Assembly (NCBI RefSeq): GCF_001687335.1
Contig: NZ_MAGO01000009.1
Location: 1-64,000, forward strand
From: Dissulfuribacter thermophilus
GTDB taxonomy: Bacteria > Desulfobacterota > Dissulfuribacteria > Dissulfuribacterales > Dissulfuribacteraceae
Direction: 5' to 3'
Length of the DNA stretch: 64,000 nucleotides
Every line of letters begins with the position of its first letter. Positions within the stretch are counted from its first letter, which is position 1. Shown piece after piece: positions 31,961 through 40,935 of this stretch. The notes under the pieces were generated by a model. The model did no database searches, was not told the origin of the DNA, and saw only the letters and a program-made list of their open reading frames with translations. Both the position numbers and the translations under genes were made by a program.

Positions 31961-32172
31961 CTTCTGCCTTCTCCCTTCTTCCTAATCTTAATAGGTAGAA
32001 GGGAGAAGGTAAAAGCAGGCCCTGCCAGTACCCAAGCCAGAGGCCCTCCCTTCTAGCTTCAACTCAAAACTTCCAAAGCTCTTTTCCTTCAACTCAACAC
32101 TCAACACTTCTGAAATGCTCAACACTCAACACTTAAAACTCAACACTTTTAAAAAGCTTCTCCCTTCTCCCT
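31960..32172. repeat. Inverted-repeat element with nested CTCAACACTC repeat
   Basis: It has a hairpin CCTTCTCCCTTCT/AGAAGGGAGAAGG, then AGCAGGCCCTGCCAGTACCC and AGCCAGAGGCC, and closes with AGCTTCTCCCTTCTCCCTTT. The words TGCCAGTACC and AG.GGCC recur at 41026-41062. Between them, 32057-32155 holds CTTCAACTCAAAAC- and CTCAACACTCAACACTT-type words, i.e. one repeat nested in another. Confidence 0.55.
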
Positions 32173-32513
32173 TTATGGCATTAGGAGAATCTACGCTCCA
32201 CTCTGTTTGCTTTATAGGCTCAATGGGGTTTGGCCTATGGAGTATGTAAGAGTCGTCCTCTTTGAGAGACAAACTTATAAAGGAAAATGCTTTAGGTCAA
32301 ATCGGAAAAATAAATGATTGATAAGGTAGGAGATAGGAAATATCAAGCAAATCTTATTAGAGGTGCCACTTGGCATATATACGCCTTTTTCAAAATAGAT
32401 TTTCTTTATCGTCATAGATAAAAGGATTGGTAATTTCAATTTGATTTATCGATTTTGCCTAATATTTTAAGTCATTATTTTTAAACCCCAGCACTTTCTA
32501 AAGAGACTAAAAG

Positions 32514-34172
32514 ATGTATCAGGACAAAAACATCGCCGTTGTAATTCCAGCCCTAAATGAGGCTGAAACTATAGGCCAGGTAGTTAGATCTTTGCCCGAG
32601 TTTGTAGATCAAGTAGTAGTGGCTGATAATGGTTCACAAGATCAAACAGCTCAAGAGGCCAGAAGGGCAGGGGCAGTGGTAGTTTTTGCTAGGCAGCGGG
32701 GTTACGGCTCTGCCTGCCTGGCTGCCATAGAATACCTTAGCCTAAGAAGGCCGGATATTATTGTGTTTATGGATGGAGATGGCAGTGATGATCCCGAACA
32801 GATGGAAGATCTCCTCCGCCCCATAGTCGAGAGCCGATGTGATCTTGTTTTGGCAAGTAGGACTCTGGGTAAGGTAGAGTCTGGGGCCATGACTCCTGTT
32901 CAGAAATTTGGAAACCAAATGGCCTCTTGGCTCATAGACCTTATCTGGGCTAGGAAATTTACAGACCTTGGTCCATATCGTGCCATTTCTTGGTCGGCAT
33001 TAAAGAGCCTTCAGATGTCAGATCCCGATTATGGCTGGACTGTTGAGATGCAGATCAAGTCCGCCCGTCTCGGATTGAGAGTCAAGGAGATCCCAGCCAA
33101 CTATCGACAACGACAGGGGGGCCAATCCAAGGTCAGTGGTACAATCATGGGAAGTTGTCTGGCAGGGTGGAAAATCATCAGTTGGATAGTGAAGGAGGCC
33201 CTAAGAGACAGAAAATATCTCTCTTTGGGCTTTATCAGCTACTTGGCCATAATTGGTTTGATCCTGGCTTATTTTTATAATAAACCCCTCTTTAATATAC
33301 GTGGCCAGGTGGTGTACCTGACAGACTTTTTAGTCTTTAGCTATGTTTTTGTCTTTGGCCTTTATCGTTTTTTTTCGAAGGATCATCCATACCAAAAGAT
33401 TCGCATCCATGTGATAGTCTGGCTTTATTTGATCTTTTGGGGGATTATGCCCTATTTCTTTGGCCTAAAGGTCCCAACCTTAGGTGGTGGAATGGTCCTT
33501 TGGCCAGCCATTCACGTCATAGGTTCGGTCATGTTCTTCATCTACGGTCTTTTAATGATCTTTTTCGGACGAAGACTTGACTGCGGTTGGAACTGTCCTT
33601 GCGTAGCAACCAGAGAGACTGTTGGTTTTGCATTTAGGCGAATGACAGCCCGAGGCAAGTTTTGGTGGCGTTTGAGATATCTGAAATATGCCTTTTTGGC
33701 CCTACTTCTGGTCTATCTTGGATATCTCTTATTTGATCCTACCAATGCCTATCAAAAGGTGGGAGGCTTTTATTATAAGATGCTCACCAATACCTATTAT
33801 CTCAGCTATCTTTTTCTGCCTCTTTGGGGGAACCGAAGTTACTGTCGAGTGATGTGCCCCTATGCCGCGCTTTGGGGTATTTACAGCTATCTGGGATTTT
33901 TCCGCATAGAGGCTAATAGCCATAAATGCACAGGATGCGGTCTCTGTGAGACTGTCTGCGATATGGGAATCCCCATTCGAGAATATGTAAGCAAGGGCAA
34001 AATAAGGACTGTGGAGTGTATGGGATGTGGCCGCTGCGTTAACATATGTCCTAAAGGGGCCTTGGAAATCAAAAGCGCTTGGGCCTATCTTGAAAGACCC
34101 TTTGGAAAGTTCTTAACAAACTTGGGGCTTAAAGGACTATCTTTTCCCTCTAAAAAGGTTAGGCTTCGTTGA
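32514..34172 (+). CDS. Fusion of a GT2 glycosyltransferase with a NapH/CcoG-like membrane polyferredoxin
   Basis: 552 aa in one frame. Residues 1-225 are a DPM-like GT2 domain: IAVVIPALNEAETIGQVVRS, VADNGSQDQTAQEARRAG, the DxD-type VFMDGDGSDDPEQ, and EMQIKSARLGLRVKEIPANY. About 5-7 membrane segments follow (from about 238). The polyferredoxin part has CGWNCPC (about 361), CRVMCPYAALWG (about 453), and two 4Fe-4S sites, CTGCGLCETVCDMG and CMGCGRCVNICPKG (about 480 and 510). A sugar transferase on one side and an electron-transfer membrane module on the other is unusual. Function is not predictable; no signal peptide is seen. Confidence 0.8.
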   Translation: MYQDKNIAVVIPALNEAETIGQVVRSLPEFVDQVVVADNGSQDQTAQEARRAGAVVVFARQRGYGSACLAAIEYLSLRRPDIIVFMDGDGSDDPEQMEDLLRPIVESRCDLVLASRTLGKVESGAMTPVQKFGNQMASWLIDLIWARKFTDLGPYRAISWSALKSLQMSDPDYGWTVEMQIKSARLGLRVKEIPANYRQRQGGQSKVSGTIMGSCLAGWKIISWIVKEALRDRKYLSLGFISYLAIIGLILAYFYNKPLFNIRGQVVYLTDFLVFSYVFVFGLYRFFSKDHPYQKIRIHVIVWLYLIFWGIMPYFFGLKVPTLGGGMVLWPAIHVIGSVMFFIYGLLMIFFGRRLDCGWNCPCVATRETVGFAFRRMTARGKFWWRLRYLKYAFLALLLVYLGYLLFDPTNAYQKVGGFYYKMLTNTYYLSYLFLPLWGNRSYCRVMCPYAALWGIYSYLGFFRIEANSHKCTGCGLCETVCDMGIPIREYVSKGKIRTVECMGCGRCVNICPKGALEIKSAWAYLERPFGKFLTNLGLKGLSFPSKKVRLR

Positions 34173-34269
34173 TCGCCAACTCTTAAAATATTTATGAGAC
34201 CACATCAAGTGAAACTGGCCAGTACATACTAGTTGACAATCCCCACATCTCAAAAGTAATTTTCCGCCT

Positions 34270-34989
34270 ATGCTTATATCCCTTAGATACAAATTTCTTT
34301 TTATACATATTGCAAAGACAGGCGGTACCAGTATACGCTCCGCCCTTCAACGCTACAGGTGGAGGGACCCGAGTGCGTGGTTTTCCGCTATCTGTAATCG
34401 CATGAGTAAACTGTGGGGCCACAGGATAGGAGTAAAGATCCCTAGACATGCTAAGGCGATTGCTGCAAAGGAACTCCTTCCCCACGAGACCTTTTATCAG
34501 CTCTTTAAGTTTGCCTTTGTTAGAAACCCCTGGGACTTACAGGTGAGCTCATGGCATCACATAAGGCGAGAAAGACCCCATATTATCCCAGAAAGTGTTA
34601 AGACTTTCGAGGATTTTATTAAATGGAAGCTGGATGAGGATAGACCCTATCATTATATAATCGATACATCTATTGAGCTTCAATGGAATTATCTTATTGA
34701 TCTGGATGGAACTCCTATTGTGGATTTTGTAGGGAGATATGAGCACCTAGTGGATCATTTTGAAAAGGCGTGCACCAAGGCCGGTATTGTTCCGCCGCCT
34801 CTTCCCCATAAAAGGCGTGCAACTGGAAGAATGCGCGACTATAGGGCCTACTACAATGATAGGCTTGCCGAAATGATTGAAAAACATTTTAAAAAAGACA
34901 TAGACTCCCTGGGATACTCATTTGACAAGGTGGCACCAGAGGAACCTATGGAATTCAACCTGACCTTCAGGCAAAAGCGACCTCAATAG
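34270..34989 (+). CDS. Sulfotransferase family protein
   Basis: 239 aa. The PAPS-binding 5-prime phosphosulfate loop is FLFIHIAKTGGTSIRSALQR (residues about 9-28), and the 3-prime phosphate site is KFAFVRNPWDLQVSSW (about 82-97). Members transfer sulfate from PAPS to surface carbohydrates. It overlaps radA tail-to-tail by 23 nt. It starts about 100 nt after the GT2-polyferredoxin fusion in the same direction and could share its transcript, suggesting a glycan-modifying role for both, though the gap has no obvious promoter or terminator. Confidence 0.8.
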   Translation: MLISLRYKFLFIHIAKTGGTSIRSALQRYRWRDPSAWFSAICNRMSKLWGHRIGVKIPRHAKAIAAKELLPHETFYQLFKFAFVRNPWDLQVSSWHHIRRERPHIIPESVKTFEDFIKWKLDEDRPYHYIIDTSIELQWNYLIDLDGTPIVDFVGRYEHLVDHFEKACTKAGIVPPPLPHKRRATGRMRDYRAYYNDRLAEMIEKHFKKDIDSLGYSFDKVAPEEPMEFNLTFRQKRPQ

Positions 34990-36343
34990 CGTCTCTAAGG
35001 CCTGTAACACCAACTAGGTTCTCCTGGGTTTTGTCCTCTCTGAGCATGTCAACAAATGGTATTACTGCCTTAGAAAATCCAAGACGCTGCGCCTCATTTA
35101 TACGTAAGTCCCAGAAACTTACGGGTCTTATCTCTCCTGAAAGCCCTACTTCGCCAAATACGATCAGATCATTGGGCAGTGGCTGATCTCGAAGGCTTGA
35201 GACCAAGGACAGACAAAGAGCAAGGTCAGTAGCTGTTTCCTGTATCTTCATACCTCCTACAACATTCACAAAGACATCCTTGTCAAAAAAAGGCATGTCA
35301 AGGCGTTTTTCAAGAATGGCAAGCATTAGGGCAAGCCTGTTGGAATCAATACCAATCGTGGTCCTCCGTGGAACAGCTAGATATGAATGGCTTACAAGTG
35401 CCTGTATCTCAACGAGGATTGGGCGTGTCCCCTGCATGACAGGAACGATTACGCTGCCTGGTACAGAGGAGGGGCGAAGGCTTAAAAAAAATTCAGATGG
35501 GTTTGGGACGTCTCTGAGCCCTGATTCTGTCATCTCAAAGACTCCAACTTCATGGGTTGCGCCAAACCTGTTTTTAACCGTACGAAGGAGTCTAAAGTTT
35601 TCAGTCCGTTGGCCTTCAAAGAGTAAAACCGTATCTACCATGTGCTCTAATACCCTTGGCCCTGCAATCACGCCTTCTTTTGTTACATGTCCTACTATGG
35701 CCACTGGTGCCCCACCGCCCTTTGCGATTTCCATCAGTCTCCTCGAGGCCTCTCTTACCTGGCTTACAGTGCCGGGGGCAGACTGTATGTCTGGAGATAT
35801 CATTGTCTGAATCGAGTCTATTACTATAAAGTCTGGGGAGAGTTCAAAGATGGCCTTTTCAACCTGTAAAATGTCGGTTTCGGCCAAAAGCCACAGGCCT
35901 TCTGGGACATCACTTTGGAGTCTTTGAGCGCGCATTCGAATCTGACCTGGGGATTCTTCTCCACTTACGTAGAGCACCTTCAAGCCCATAGAGGCCAGTC
36001 TAAAAAGGACCTGCAGTAGTAGAGTGGATTTGCCAATTCCTGGCTCACCTCCTATTAGAATGAGACTTCCTGGTACAAATCCACCTCCAAGGACCCTGTC
36101 GAGTTCTATGGACCCTGTTTTCAAGCGCGTTATGTCATCTTCGGCTTCAACGGTTTTAAGTTGAACAGGATTGGCTGTGGAACGCGACCTTGGCCCATGG
36201 GCTGCCCCCTTCTTGGTTCTGTTTTTTAAGACCTCTTCAAAGGTATTCCAAGAACCACAATCCGGACATCTACCGAGCCACCTCGATTCTTCGTGGCCAC
36301 ACTGGGAGCATATGAATACAGATGTAGTGAGTGCCCGTTTCAT
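34967..36343 (-). CDS. radA: DNA repair protein RadA
   Basis: 458 aa. N-terminal zinc finger CSQCGHEESRWLGRCPDCGSWN, then the RecA-like ATPase with Walker A GGEPGIGKSTLLLQ (about 98), Walker B FIVIDSIQTM (about 180), the RadA signature KNRFGATHEVGVFEM (about 255), and a Lon-like C-terminal domain (GSVIVPVMQGTRPIL through FGEVGLSGEIRPVS). RadA promotes branch migration in recombination. It starts 12 nt after the stop of the histidine kinase and may be co-transcribed with it. Confidence 0.96.
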   Translation of the reverse strand: MKRALTTSVFICSQCGHEESRWLGRCPDCGSWNTFEEVLKNRTKKGAAHGPRSRSTANPVQLKTVEAEDDITRLKTGSIELDRVLGGGFVPGSLILIGGEPGIGKSTLLLQVLFRLASMGLKVLYVSGEESPGQIRMRAQRLQSDVPEGLWLLAETDILQVEKAIFELSPDFIVIDSIQTMISPDIQSAPGTVSQVREASRRLMEIAKGGGAPVAIVGHVTKEGVIAGPRVLEHMVDTVLLFEGQRTENFRLLRTVKNRFGATHEVGVFEMTESGLRDVPNPSEFFLSLRPSSVPGSVIVPVMQGTRPILVEIQALVSHSYLAVPRRTTIGIDSNRLALMLAILEKRLDMPFFDKDVFVNVVGGMKIQETATDLALCLSLVSSLRDQPLPNDLIVFGEVGLSGEIRPVSFWDLRINEAQRLGFSKAVIPFVDMLREDKTQENLVGVTGLRDAIEVAFA

Positions 36344-36354
36344 GTCTCGTCCCC

Positions 36355-37626
36355 CTAATTTAATGGAATCTCAATGGTTATACGTGTGCCTTTGCCCTTA
36401 TCAGAATCAATTTTTATTTTGCCGTTCATTAGATCGGTAAGCCTCTTGACAATGGCAAGGCCTAGTCCTGTTCCTTTGGTCTTGGTGGTAAAAAAGGGAA
36501 CAAAGAGCTTTGCCTGAAGATCTTTTGGAATTCCAGGACCGTTGTCCGCTACCACGAGTTGAAGGGCATTTTTGTGAGCAGACACCATGACGTCAACTTT
36601 CGGACCCTCGGGATCACTGGTATGGTTCGCGGCATCCAGGGCATTTTGTAGGAGGTTTAGGACAATTTGTCTTAGGGCCTCCTTGTCGAGATTGACCTTT
36701 TGGGCCCTTTGGAAGGTAATTTTCACATTCTTATCCGGGGTGAGTAACTCTGCCTCCTTTTTCAATTCTGACACAAACTCTTTTACTGAAAATGGTTCTG
36801 GCCTGATGCTCAATGGTTTTGAGTATATGAGGAGATTTGTGGTCAATCTCTCGAGTCTGGTGGCCTCATTGACAATAATAGAGAAATCCTCCCGTTCTTC
36901 CTCGCTTTCGGCTGTTTCTTGGTAAACTTGAGCAAAGCCCTTGATGCTGCTCAGGGGATTCCTGATTTCATGGGCTAAAACTGCGGCCATCTCTCCAAGG
37001 GCTGCCATTTTCTCCTTTTCCCTTAATTCTTCTTCGAGACGTAGGGCCTTGAGCCAAAAACGTAAGAAAAAGGCTGTAAATCCCCATAAAAGCACAATAG
37101 AGATACCAATTAATATCAATTGAAAATTTGCCCTTCTTACAATGGCCTCGGCAGGATAAGGGTGGAGAGCGACCCTGAGGCAATAGATCTTGGATTCATT
37201 TTCCACGTGAAGGGTAATGGGGAAATCGAGGATGAACACCTTTTCTCCGGTTGCAAGGCGCTCTGAGTGCACTGACATGTGTTTTGTCTTAAAAGTTTCG
37301 ATAATGGTTGGCTTTTCATCGTATATGCCAATGAGGTTGGGATTGGAATGAAGCACTATTATGAGGTTTTGATCATAGAGTGCAAGATATGCCACATCAT
37401 CCCATCTAGGGCGCGAAAGCATGTCGTTGAAGAGCTGTTGTTTGAGACCGAAGCGTTCAAGTGTAAAACTAACGCTAAGAGCAATATCTGTCGCCTTGGT
37501 CTGTAACAGGTTCTTGGAGCCATCTACAGAGATCCTATAGGTGCCTATAGCACTAAGGACTGCTAGAACAGAAAAAAGTAGTAGAAGGAAGAATACTGAA
37601 CATGTTAGAAGAGGTTGTTTTTTCAC
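36355..37626 (-). CDS. Membrane sensor histidine kinase (ZraS/AtoS-like)
   Basis: 423 aa. Membrane segment 1 is FFLLLLFSVLAVLSAIGTY (about 12-30), a periplasmic sensor of about 140 residues follows, then segment 2 (LILIGISIVLLWGFTAFFLR). The HisKA H-box is MAALGEMAAVLAHEIRNPLS (about 212-231), and the ATPase has VADNGPGIPKDL and KTKGTGLGLAIVKRLTD. No HAMP or PAS domain is obvious. No response regulator is adjacent, so it is an orphan. Upstream it is divergent from the purD-purE fusion. The signal it senses is unknown. Confidence 0.9.
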   Translation of the reverse strand: MKKQPLLTCSVFFLLLLFSVLAVLSAIGTYRISVDGSKNLLQTKATDIALSVSFTLERFGLKQQLFNDMLSRPRWDDVAYLALYDQNLIIVLHSNPNLIGIYDEKPTIIETFKTKHMSVHSERLATGEKVFILDFPITLHVENESKIYCLRVALHPYPAEAIVRRANFQLILIGISIVLLWGFTAFFLRFWLKALRLEEELREKEKMAALGEMAAVLAHEIRNPLSSIKGFAQVYQETAESEEEREDFSIIVNEATRLERLTTNLLIYSKPLSIRPEPFSVKEFVSELKKEAELLTPDKNVKITFQRAQKVNLDKEALRQIVLNLLQNALDAANHTSDPEGPKVDVMVSAHKNALQLVVADNGPGIPKDLQAKLFVPFFTTKTKGTGLGLAIVKRLTDLMNGKIKIDSDKGKGTRITIEIPLN

Positions 37627-37731
37627 AGCCTTATAATATGGTAAATAATACGTTTGTCTAGAGCTTCTAGTTGGTTTAGCTCACTAGACGGACATAGCCA
37701 GAAAGGAAGATTATGAATGTTAGGAGGCGTC

Positions 37732-39516
37732 ATGGCAAAGCATAAGGTATTGGTTGTAGGTTCTGGGGGTAGAGAGCATGCCCTCTGCTGGAAACTCTCC
37801 CTTAGTCCCCATATTGAAGAAGTAATATGTGCCCCAGGAAATTCTGGAATTGGGATGCACGCCCGTTGCGTAGACGTTTCTGCCGACGACATCAAGGGAT
37901 TGGCAAAACTAGCTGAAGAAGAGGGCGTATATTTAACAGTGGTTGGACCAGAGGCCCCGCTAGCATTAGGGATTGTAGATGAGTTTGAAAAGAGGGGGCT
38001 CAGGATCTTTGGCCCTAATAGTGGTGCTGCTCAGATAGAGGCGAGCAAGGTCTTTACAAAGAATCTCCTTGACAAATATGGAATTCCAACAGGTGCATTT
38101 CAGGTTTTTGAAGATCCAAAGGAGGCAGAGGGCTATATAGAGTACATAGACATGCCGGTTGTGCTAAAGGCCGATGGCCTTGCTGCTGGAAAAGGGGTCA
38201 TAATATGCCAGACAAAGGAGGCTGCCAAGGATGCGCTCATGCGCATCATGGTAAACAAAGAGTTTGGTGAGGCTGGGAAAAGACTTGTAGTTGAAGAATT
38301 CCTAAAGGGTGAAGAGGCCTCTTTTATGGCTATAACCGATGGAAAGACCACTCTGCCTCTGGCCACTTCCCAGGACCACAAAGCTGTATTTGACGGTGAT
38401 ACAGGTCCAAATACAGGTGGTATGGGTGCCTATAGCCCTGCGCCTGTAGTCGATCCAAGACTCTTTGACGTGACTATGGAAATCATTATTTCTCCCACCA
38501 TAAAGGCCATGGAGCAGGAAGGGGTCCCATACAGAGGAGTGCTATACGGGGGACTAATCATAGACAACAGCCAGCCCAAGGTACTTGAATACAATTGCAG
38601 GTTTGGTGATCCTGAAGCACAGCCAATCTTGATGAGATTAAAGAGCGACCTCTTTGAGGTTATAGAAGCTGCAATGGAAGGGAGACTCCATGAAATCGAG
38701 CTTGAGTGGGACGACAGGGCTGCGGTATGCATTGTGCTGGCCTCCAAAGGCTATCCTGGTCCCTATGAAAAGGGAAAAGAGATTCACGGCCTTGAAGAAG
38801 TCAAAAAGATGGAGGACGTCTTTTGCTTCCACGCTGGCACCAGGGAAGAAGGAGGCAAGTTTTATACAAATGGCGGGAGAGTCCTTGGGGTAACTGCATT
38901 GGGTGACACCATAGAAGACGCCATAAACAGGGCCTATGAGGCCGTGGAGTTGATTTCCTGGGAGGGCATGCATTACAGGCTGGATATAGGTCAAAAGGCC
39001 CTCAAATATCCAACATCCAGAAGGGATAACACCCCAAAGGTTGGCATCTTGATGGGAAGCCCTTCAGATATGGGTATTATGAATGAGGCCAAAAAGACCC
39101 TTGAAGAGCTTGGCATAGCCTGTGAGATGCATTGTATCTCTGCGCACAGGTCCCCAGAACTTGCAGCCCAATATGCAAAGAATGCCAGACAAAGAGGGAT
39201 AAAGGTCCTGATTGCCGGTGCAGGCATGGCAGCGCACCTTGCAGGAGCCCTTGCAGCACACTCGCCTCTGCCTGTAATCGGCGTTCCCATCGATTCCTCT
39301 TCCCTAGGTGGACTTGATGCCCTTTTATCCACTGTCCAGATGCCTCCTGGTGTTCCAGTGGGCACTGTGGGGATTGGAAAAGCTGGTGCAAAGAATGCCG
39401 CAATACTCGCTGCCCAAATACTTGCTGTGGGAGATCAAGGGGTTCAAAGGAGGATACTGTCTCTCAAAGAGGCAATGAGAAGGCGTATTGAAGAAGGTTC
39501 AAAGTTTAAGGTTTAA
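37732..39516 (+). CDS. purD: PurD-PurE fusion (phosphoribosylamine-glycine ligase and NCAIR mutase)
   Basis: 594 aa. Residues 1-420 are a complete GARS (PurD): VLVVGSGGREHALCWKLSLS, PTGAFQVFEDPKEAEGYI, VLKADGLAAGKGVIICQT and EYNCRFGDPEAQPILMRL. From about 430 to the end is PurE: VGILMGSPSDMGIMNEAKKT, CISAHRSPELAAQYAKNARQ, IAGAGMAAHLAGALAAHSPL, and GVPIDSSSLGGLDALLSTVQ, the class I (mutase) type with both catalytic His and Ser present. TTAGGAGGCGTC precedes ATG 37732. The two steps are not consecutive in the pathway (2 and 6), so the fusion probably fixes stoichiometry or operon order. Confidence 0.93.
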   Translation: MAKHKVLVVGSGGREHALCWKLSLSPHIEEVICAPGNSGIGMHARCVDVSADDIKGLAKLAEEEGVYLTVVGPEAPLALGIVDEFEKRGLRIFGPNSGAAQIEASKVFTKNLLDKYGIPTGAFQVFEDPKEAEGYIEYIDMPVVLKADGLAAGKGVIICQTKEAAKDALMRIMVNKEFGEAGKRLVVEEFLKGEEASFMAITDGKTTLPLATSQDHKAVFDGDTGPNTGGMGAYSPAPVVDPRLFDVTMEIIISPTIKAMEQEGVPYRGVLYGGLIIDNSQPKVLEYNCRFGDPEAQPILMRLKSDLFEVIEAAMEGRLHEIELEWDDRAAVCIVLASKGYPGPYEKGKEIHGLEEVKKMEDVFCFHAGTREEGGKFYTNGGRVLGVTALGDTIEDAINRAYEAVELISWEGMHYRLDIGQKALKYPTSRRDNTPKVGILMGSPSDMGIMNEAKKTLEELGIACEMHCISAHRSPELAAQYAKNARQRGIKVLIAGAGMAAHLAGALAAHSPLPVIGVPIDSSSLGGLDALLSTVQMPPGVPVGTVGIGKAGAKNAAILAAQILAVGDQGVQRRILSLKEAMRRRIEEGSKFKV

Positions 39517-39632
39517 CCCAAATTTTGTACTTCGTTGAAGGGGCTCAGAGGAACTGATGTAGTTAAAGCCCATGTCAACTTTGTGCGGGAGTGAAGGGGA
39601 ATAATCTGGGTTGGGACCTTGAAGGCAAGTAC

Positions 39633-40235
39633 ATGACCTCACTAATTGGGACATCAATCAAGAAAGCGGCAAGAATAATAAGAGATGGAGGCGTCGTAGC
39701 CTTTCCTACAGAGACCAGTTATGGCCTAGGCGCCTCCATTTACCATAGTGAGGCGTTAAAGACCATTTATGATCTCAAAGAGCGTCCAGAAGAAAAGCCC
39801 CTTTTAGTCCTGATCTCACGTTTGGATGATCTGAAAAAGGTAACAGAACGGATTCCAGATGAGGCGAGGGCCATGATAGAACGCTTTTGGCCTGGCCCCC
39901 TTACAATACTTTTTGACGCATTGCCTGGGCTGGACAATAGATTGAAGAATCCCCAGGGCAAGATAGCAGTAAGGCTTACTTCTCATCCAATAGCCAGGGA
40001 ACTCATCGAGGCCAGTGGCATTCCCATTACAGGTACCAGTGCAAACCCTTCTGGTGCCCCACCTGCAAGGTCTCCGCAAGAGGTGTTAGGCAATCTTAAA
40101 TCAAACCTTTTAGTCTATATCCTTGACGGAGGTGTTTTGCCATTAAGCCCGCCAAGTACCATCGTTGATCCTTCAACGTCTCCGCCTACCGTGTTGAGAG
40201 AAGGGGTCATCAAGACAGAAGATATTCTGTCTTGA
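39633..40235 (+). CDS. tsaC: L-threonylcarbamoyladenylate synthase (TsaC/Sua5 family)
   Basis: About 200 aa, the short TsaC form without the Sua5 C-terminal domain. It has GGVVAFPTETSYGLGASIYH (ATP/threonine site), YDLKERPEEKPLLVLISRLD, FWPGPLTILFDALPGLDNRL, AVRLTSHPIARELIE, GIPITGTSANPSGAPPARSP and a closing STIVDPSTSPPTVLREGVI. It makes the threonylcarbamoyl-AMP used by TsaD for t6A37. GAAGG 7 nt before ATG 39633 supports this start over a GTG at 39591. It may share a transcript with purD-purE (117 nt gap). Confidence 0.94.
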   Translation: MTSLIGTSIKKAARIIRDGGVVAFPTETSYGLGASIYHSEALKTIYDLKERPEEKPLLVLISRLDDLKKVTERIPDEARAMIERFWPGPLTILFDALPGLDNRLKNPQGKIAVRLTSHPIARELIEASGIPITGTSANPSGAPPARSPQEVLGNLKSNLLVYILDGGVLPLSPPSTIVDPSTSPPTVLREGVIKTEDILS

Positions 40236-40935
40236 CGTTTGAAAGGGCTCTCATGATTATTCCTCTTGCGTCCGGGTTGAGTTTGTAGACACCTTGTAAA
40301 AGGTCTTTGACCTCCTGTCTTTTAGACTTTCCAGCAGAAGGACAGGGGTTTTCTGAGGTTGGAAGACCGAGTTCAAGGGAGAGGGCCCCGATTTTTCCCT
40401 TGGGGATAAATGCAAGGGGTCTTATGATGGTGATGAGGCCTTTGAACATGACTTGTTTAGGCACCATTGTACTGAGTTCCCCACTGAAGAGGAGGTTCAG
40501 GAAAAAGGTTTCAATAATGTCGTCTTGATTGTGCCCAAGGCAGAGTTTGTTACAACCAAAGGCATGGGTCAGCTCAAAAAGGCGTTTTCTCCTGAGCATG
40601 GCGCATAGAAAACAGGGGCTCTTTTTCCTGTTAAATGGGCTATGGGCAAGGATCCCATAATTTGTGTCTTCAATGTGATAAGACAGCCCCTCTTTGGAAA
40701 AGTAATCTTCTAATATGGCCCTTGTGTCTCCTCCAAATCCCATATCCAGATATACAGGGAGGATACTAAAGCTGATTGGCGCCTTTTTTTGCCACTGCCT
40801 TAGAAAATACAGGGCTACAAGGCTATCTTCTCCACCTGAAACTGCAACGAGTATCTTGTCTCCATGTTCCAATAACCCATAGGTGTGTATACACTTTCCT
40901 ACAAGTCGATTTACCTCTTTTTTGAGAAAGGACAT
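40210..40935 (-). CDS. TtcA-type tRNA 2-thiolation enzyme (PP-loop ATPase)
   Basis: 241 aa. PP-loop SGGEDSLVALYFL (residues about 33-45), the CxxC of PCFLCAMLRRKRLFELTH (about 108), GHNQDDIIETFFLNLLF (about 134-150), and SENPCPSAGKS with a third Cys. These are the features of TtcA, which uses an Fe-S cluster to thiolate C32 of tRNA. The match is better than to TilS, which lacks the CxxC. It overlaps tsaC tail-to-tail by 26 nt. Three cysteines (two in CxxC, one later) could hold the cluster. Confidence 0.88.
   Translation of the reverse strand: MSFLKKEVNRLVGKCIHTYGLLEHGDKILVAVSGGEDSLVALYFLRQWQKKAPISFSILPVYLDMGFGGDTRAILEDYFSKEGLSYHIEDTNYGILAHSPFNRKKSPCFLCAMLRRKRLFELTHAFGCNKLCLGHNQDDIIETFFLNLLFSGELSTMVPKQVMFKGLITIIRPLAFIPKGKIGALSLELGLPTSENPCPSAGKSKRQEVKDLLQGVYKLNPDARGIIMRALSNVKTEYLLS

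Larger units (their letters stand above)
31715..32513. other. Repeat-rich intergenic region
   Basis: The roughly 800 nt between the radical SAM gene and the GT2-polyferredoxin gene contain a possible gene tail (31781-31960), an inverted-repeat element (31960-32172) and CTCAACACTC words. From 32173 to 32513 no gene, tRNA or clear terminator is seen; this part should hold the promoter of the downstream gene. Confidence 0.6.

Noticed and set aside
40210-40935. TilS (tRNA-Ile lysidine synthetase)
   Set aside because: It shares the PP-loop, but the CxxC in CFLC and the third Cys are typical of TtcA; the TilS C-terminal domain is absent.
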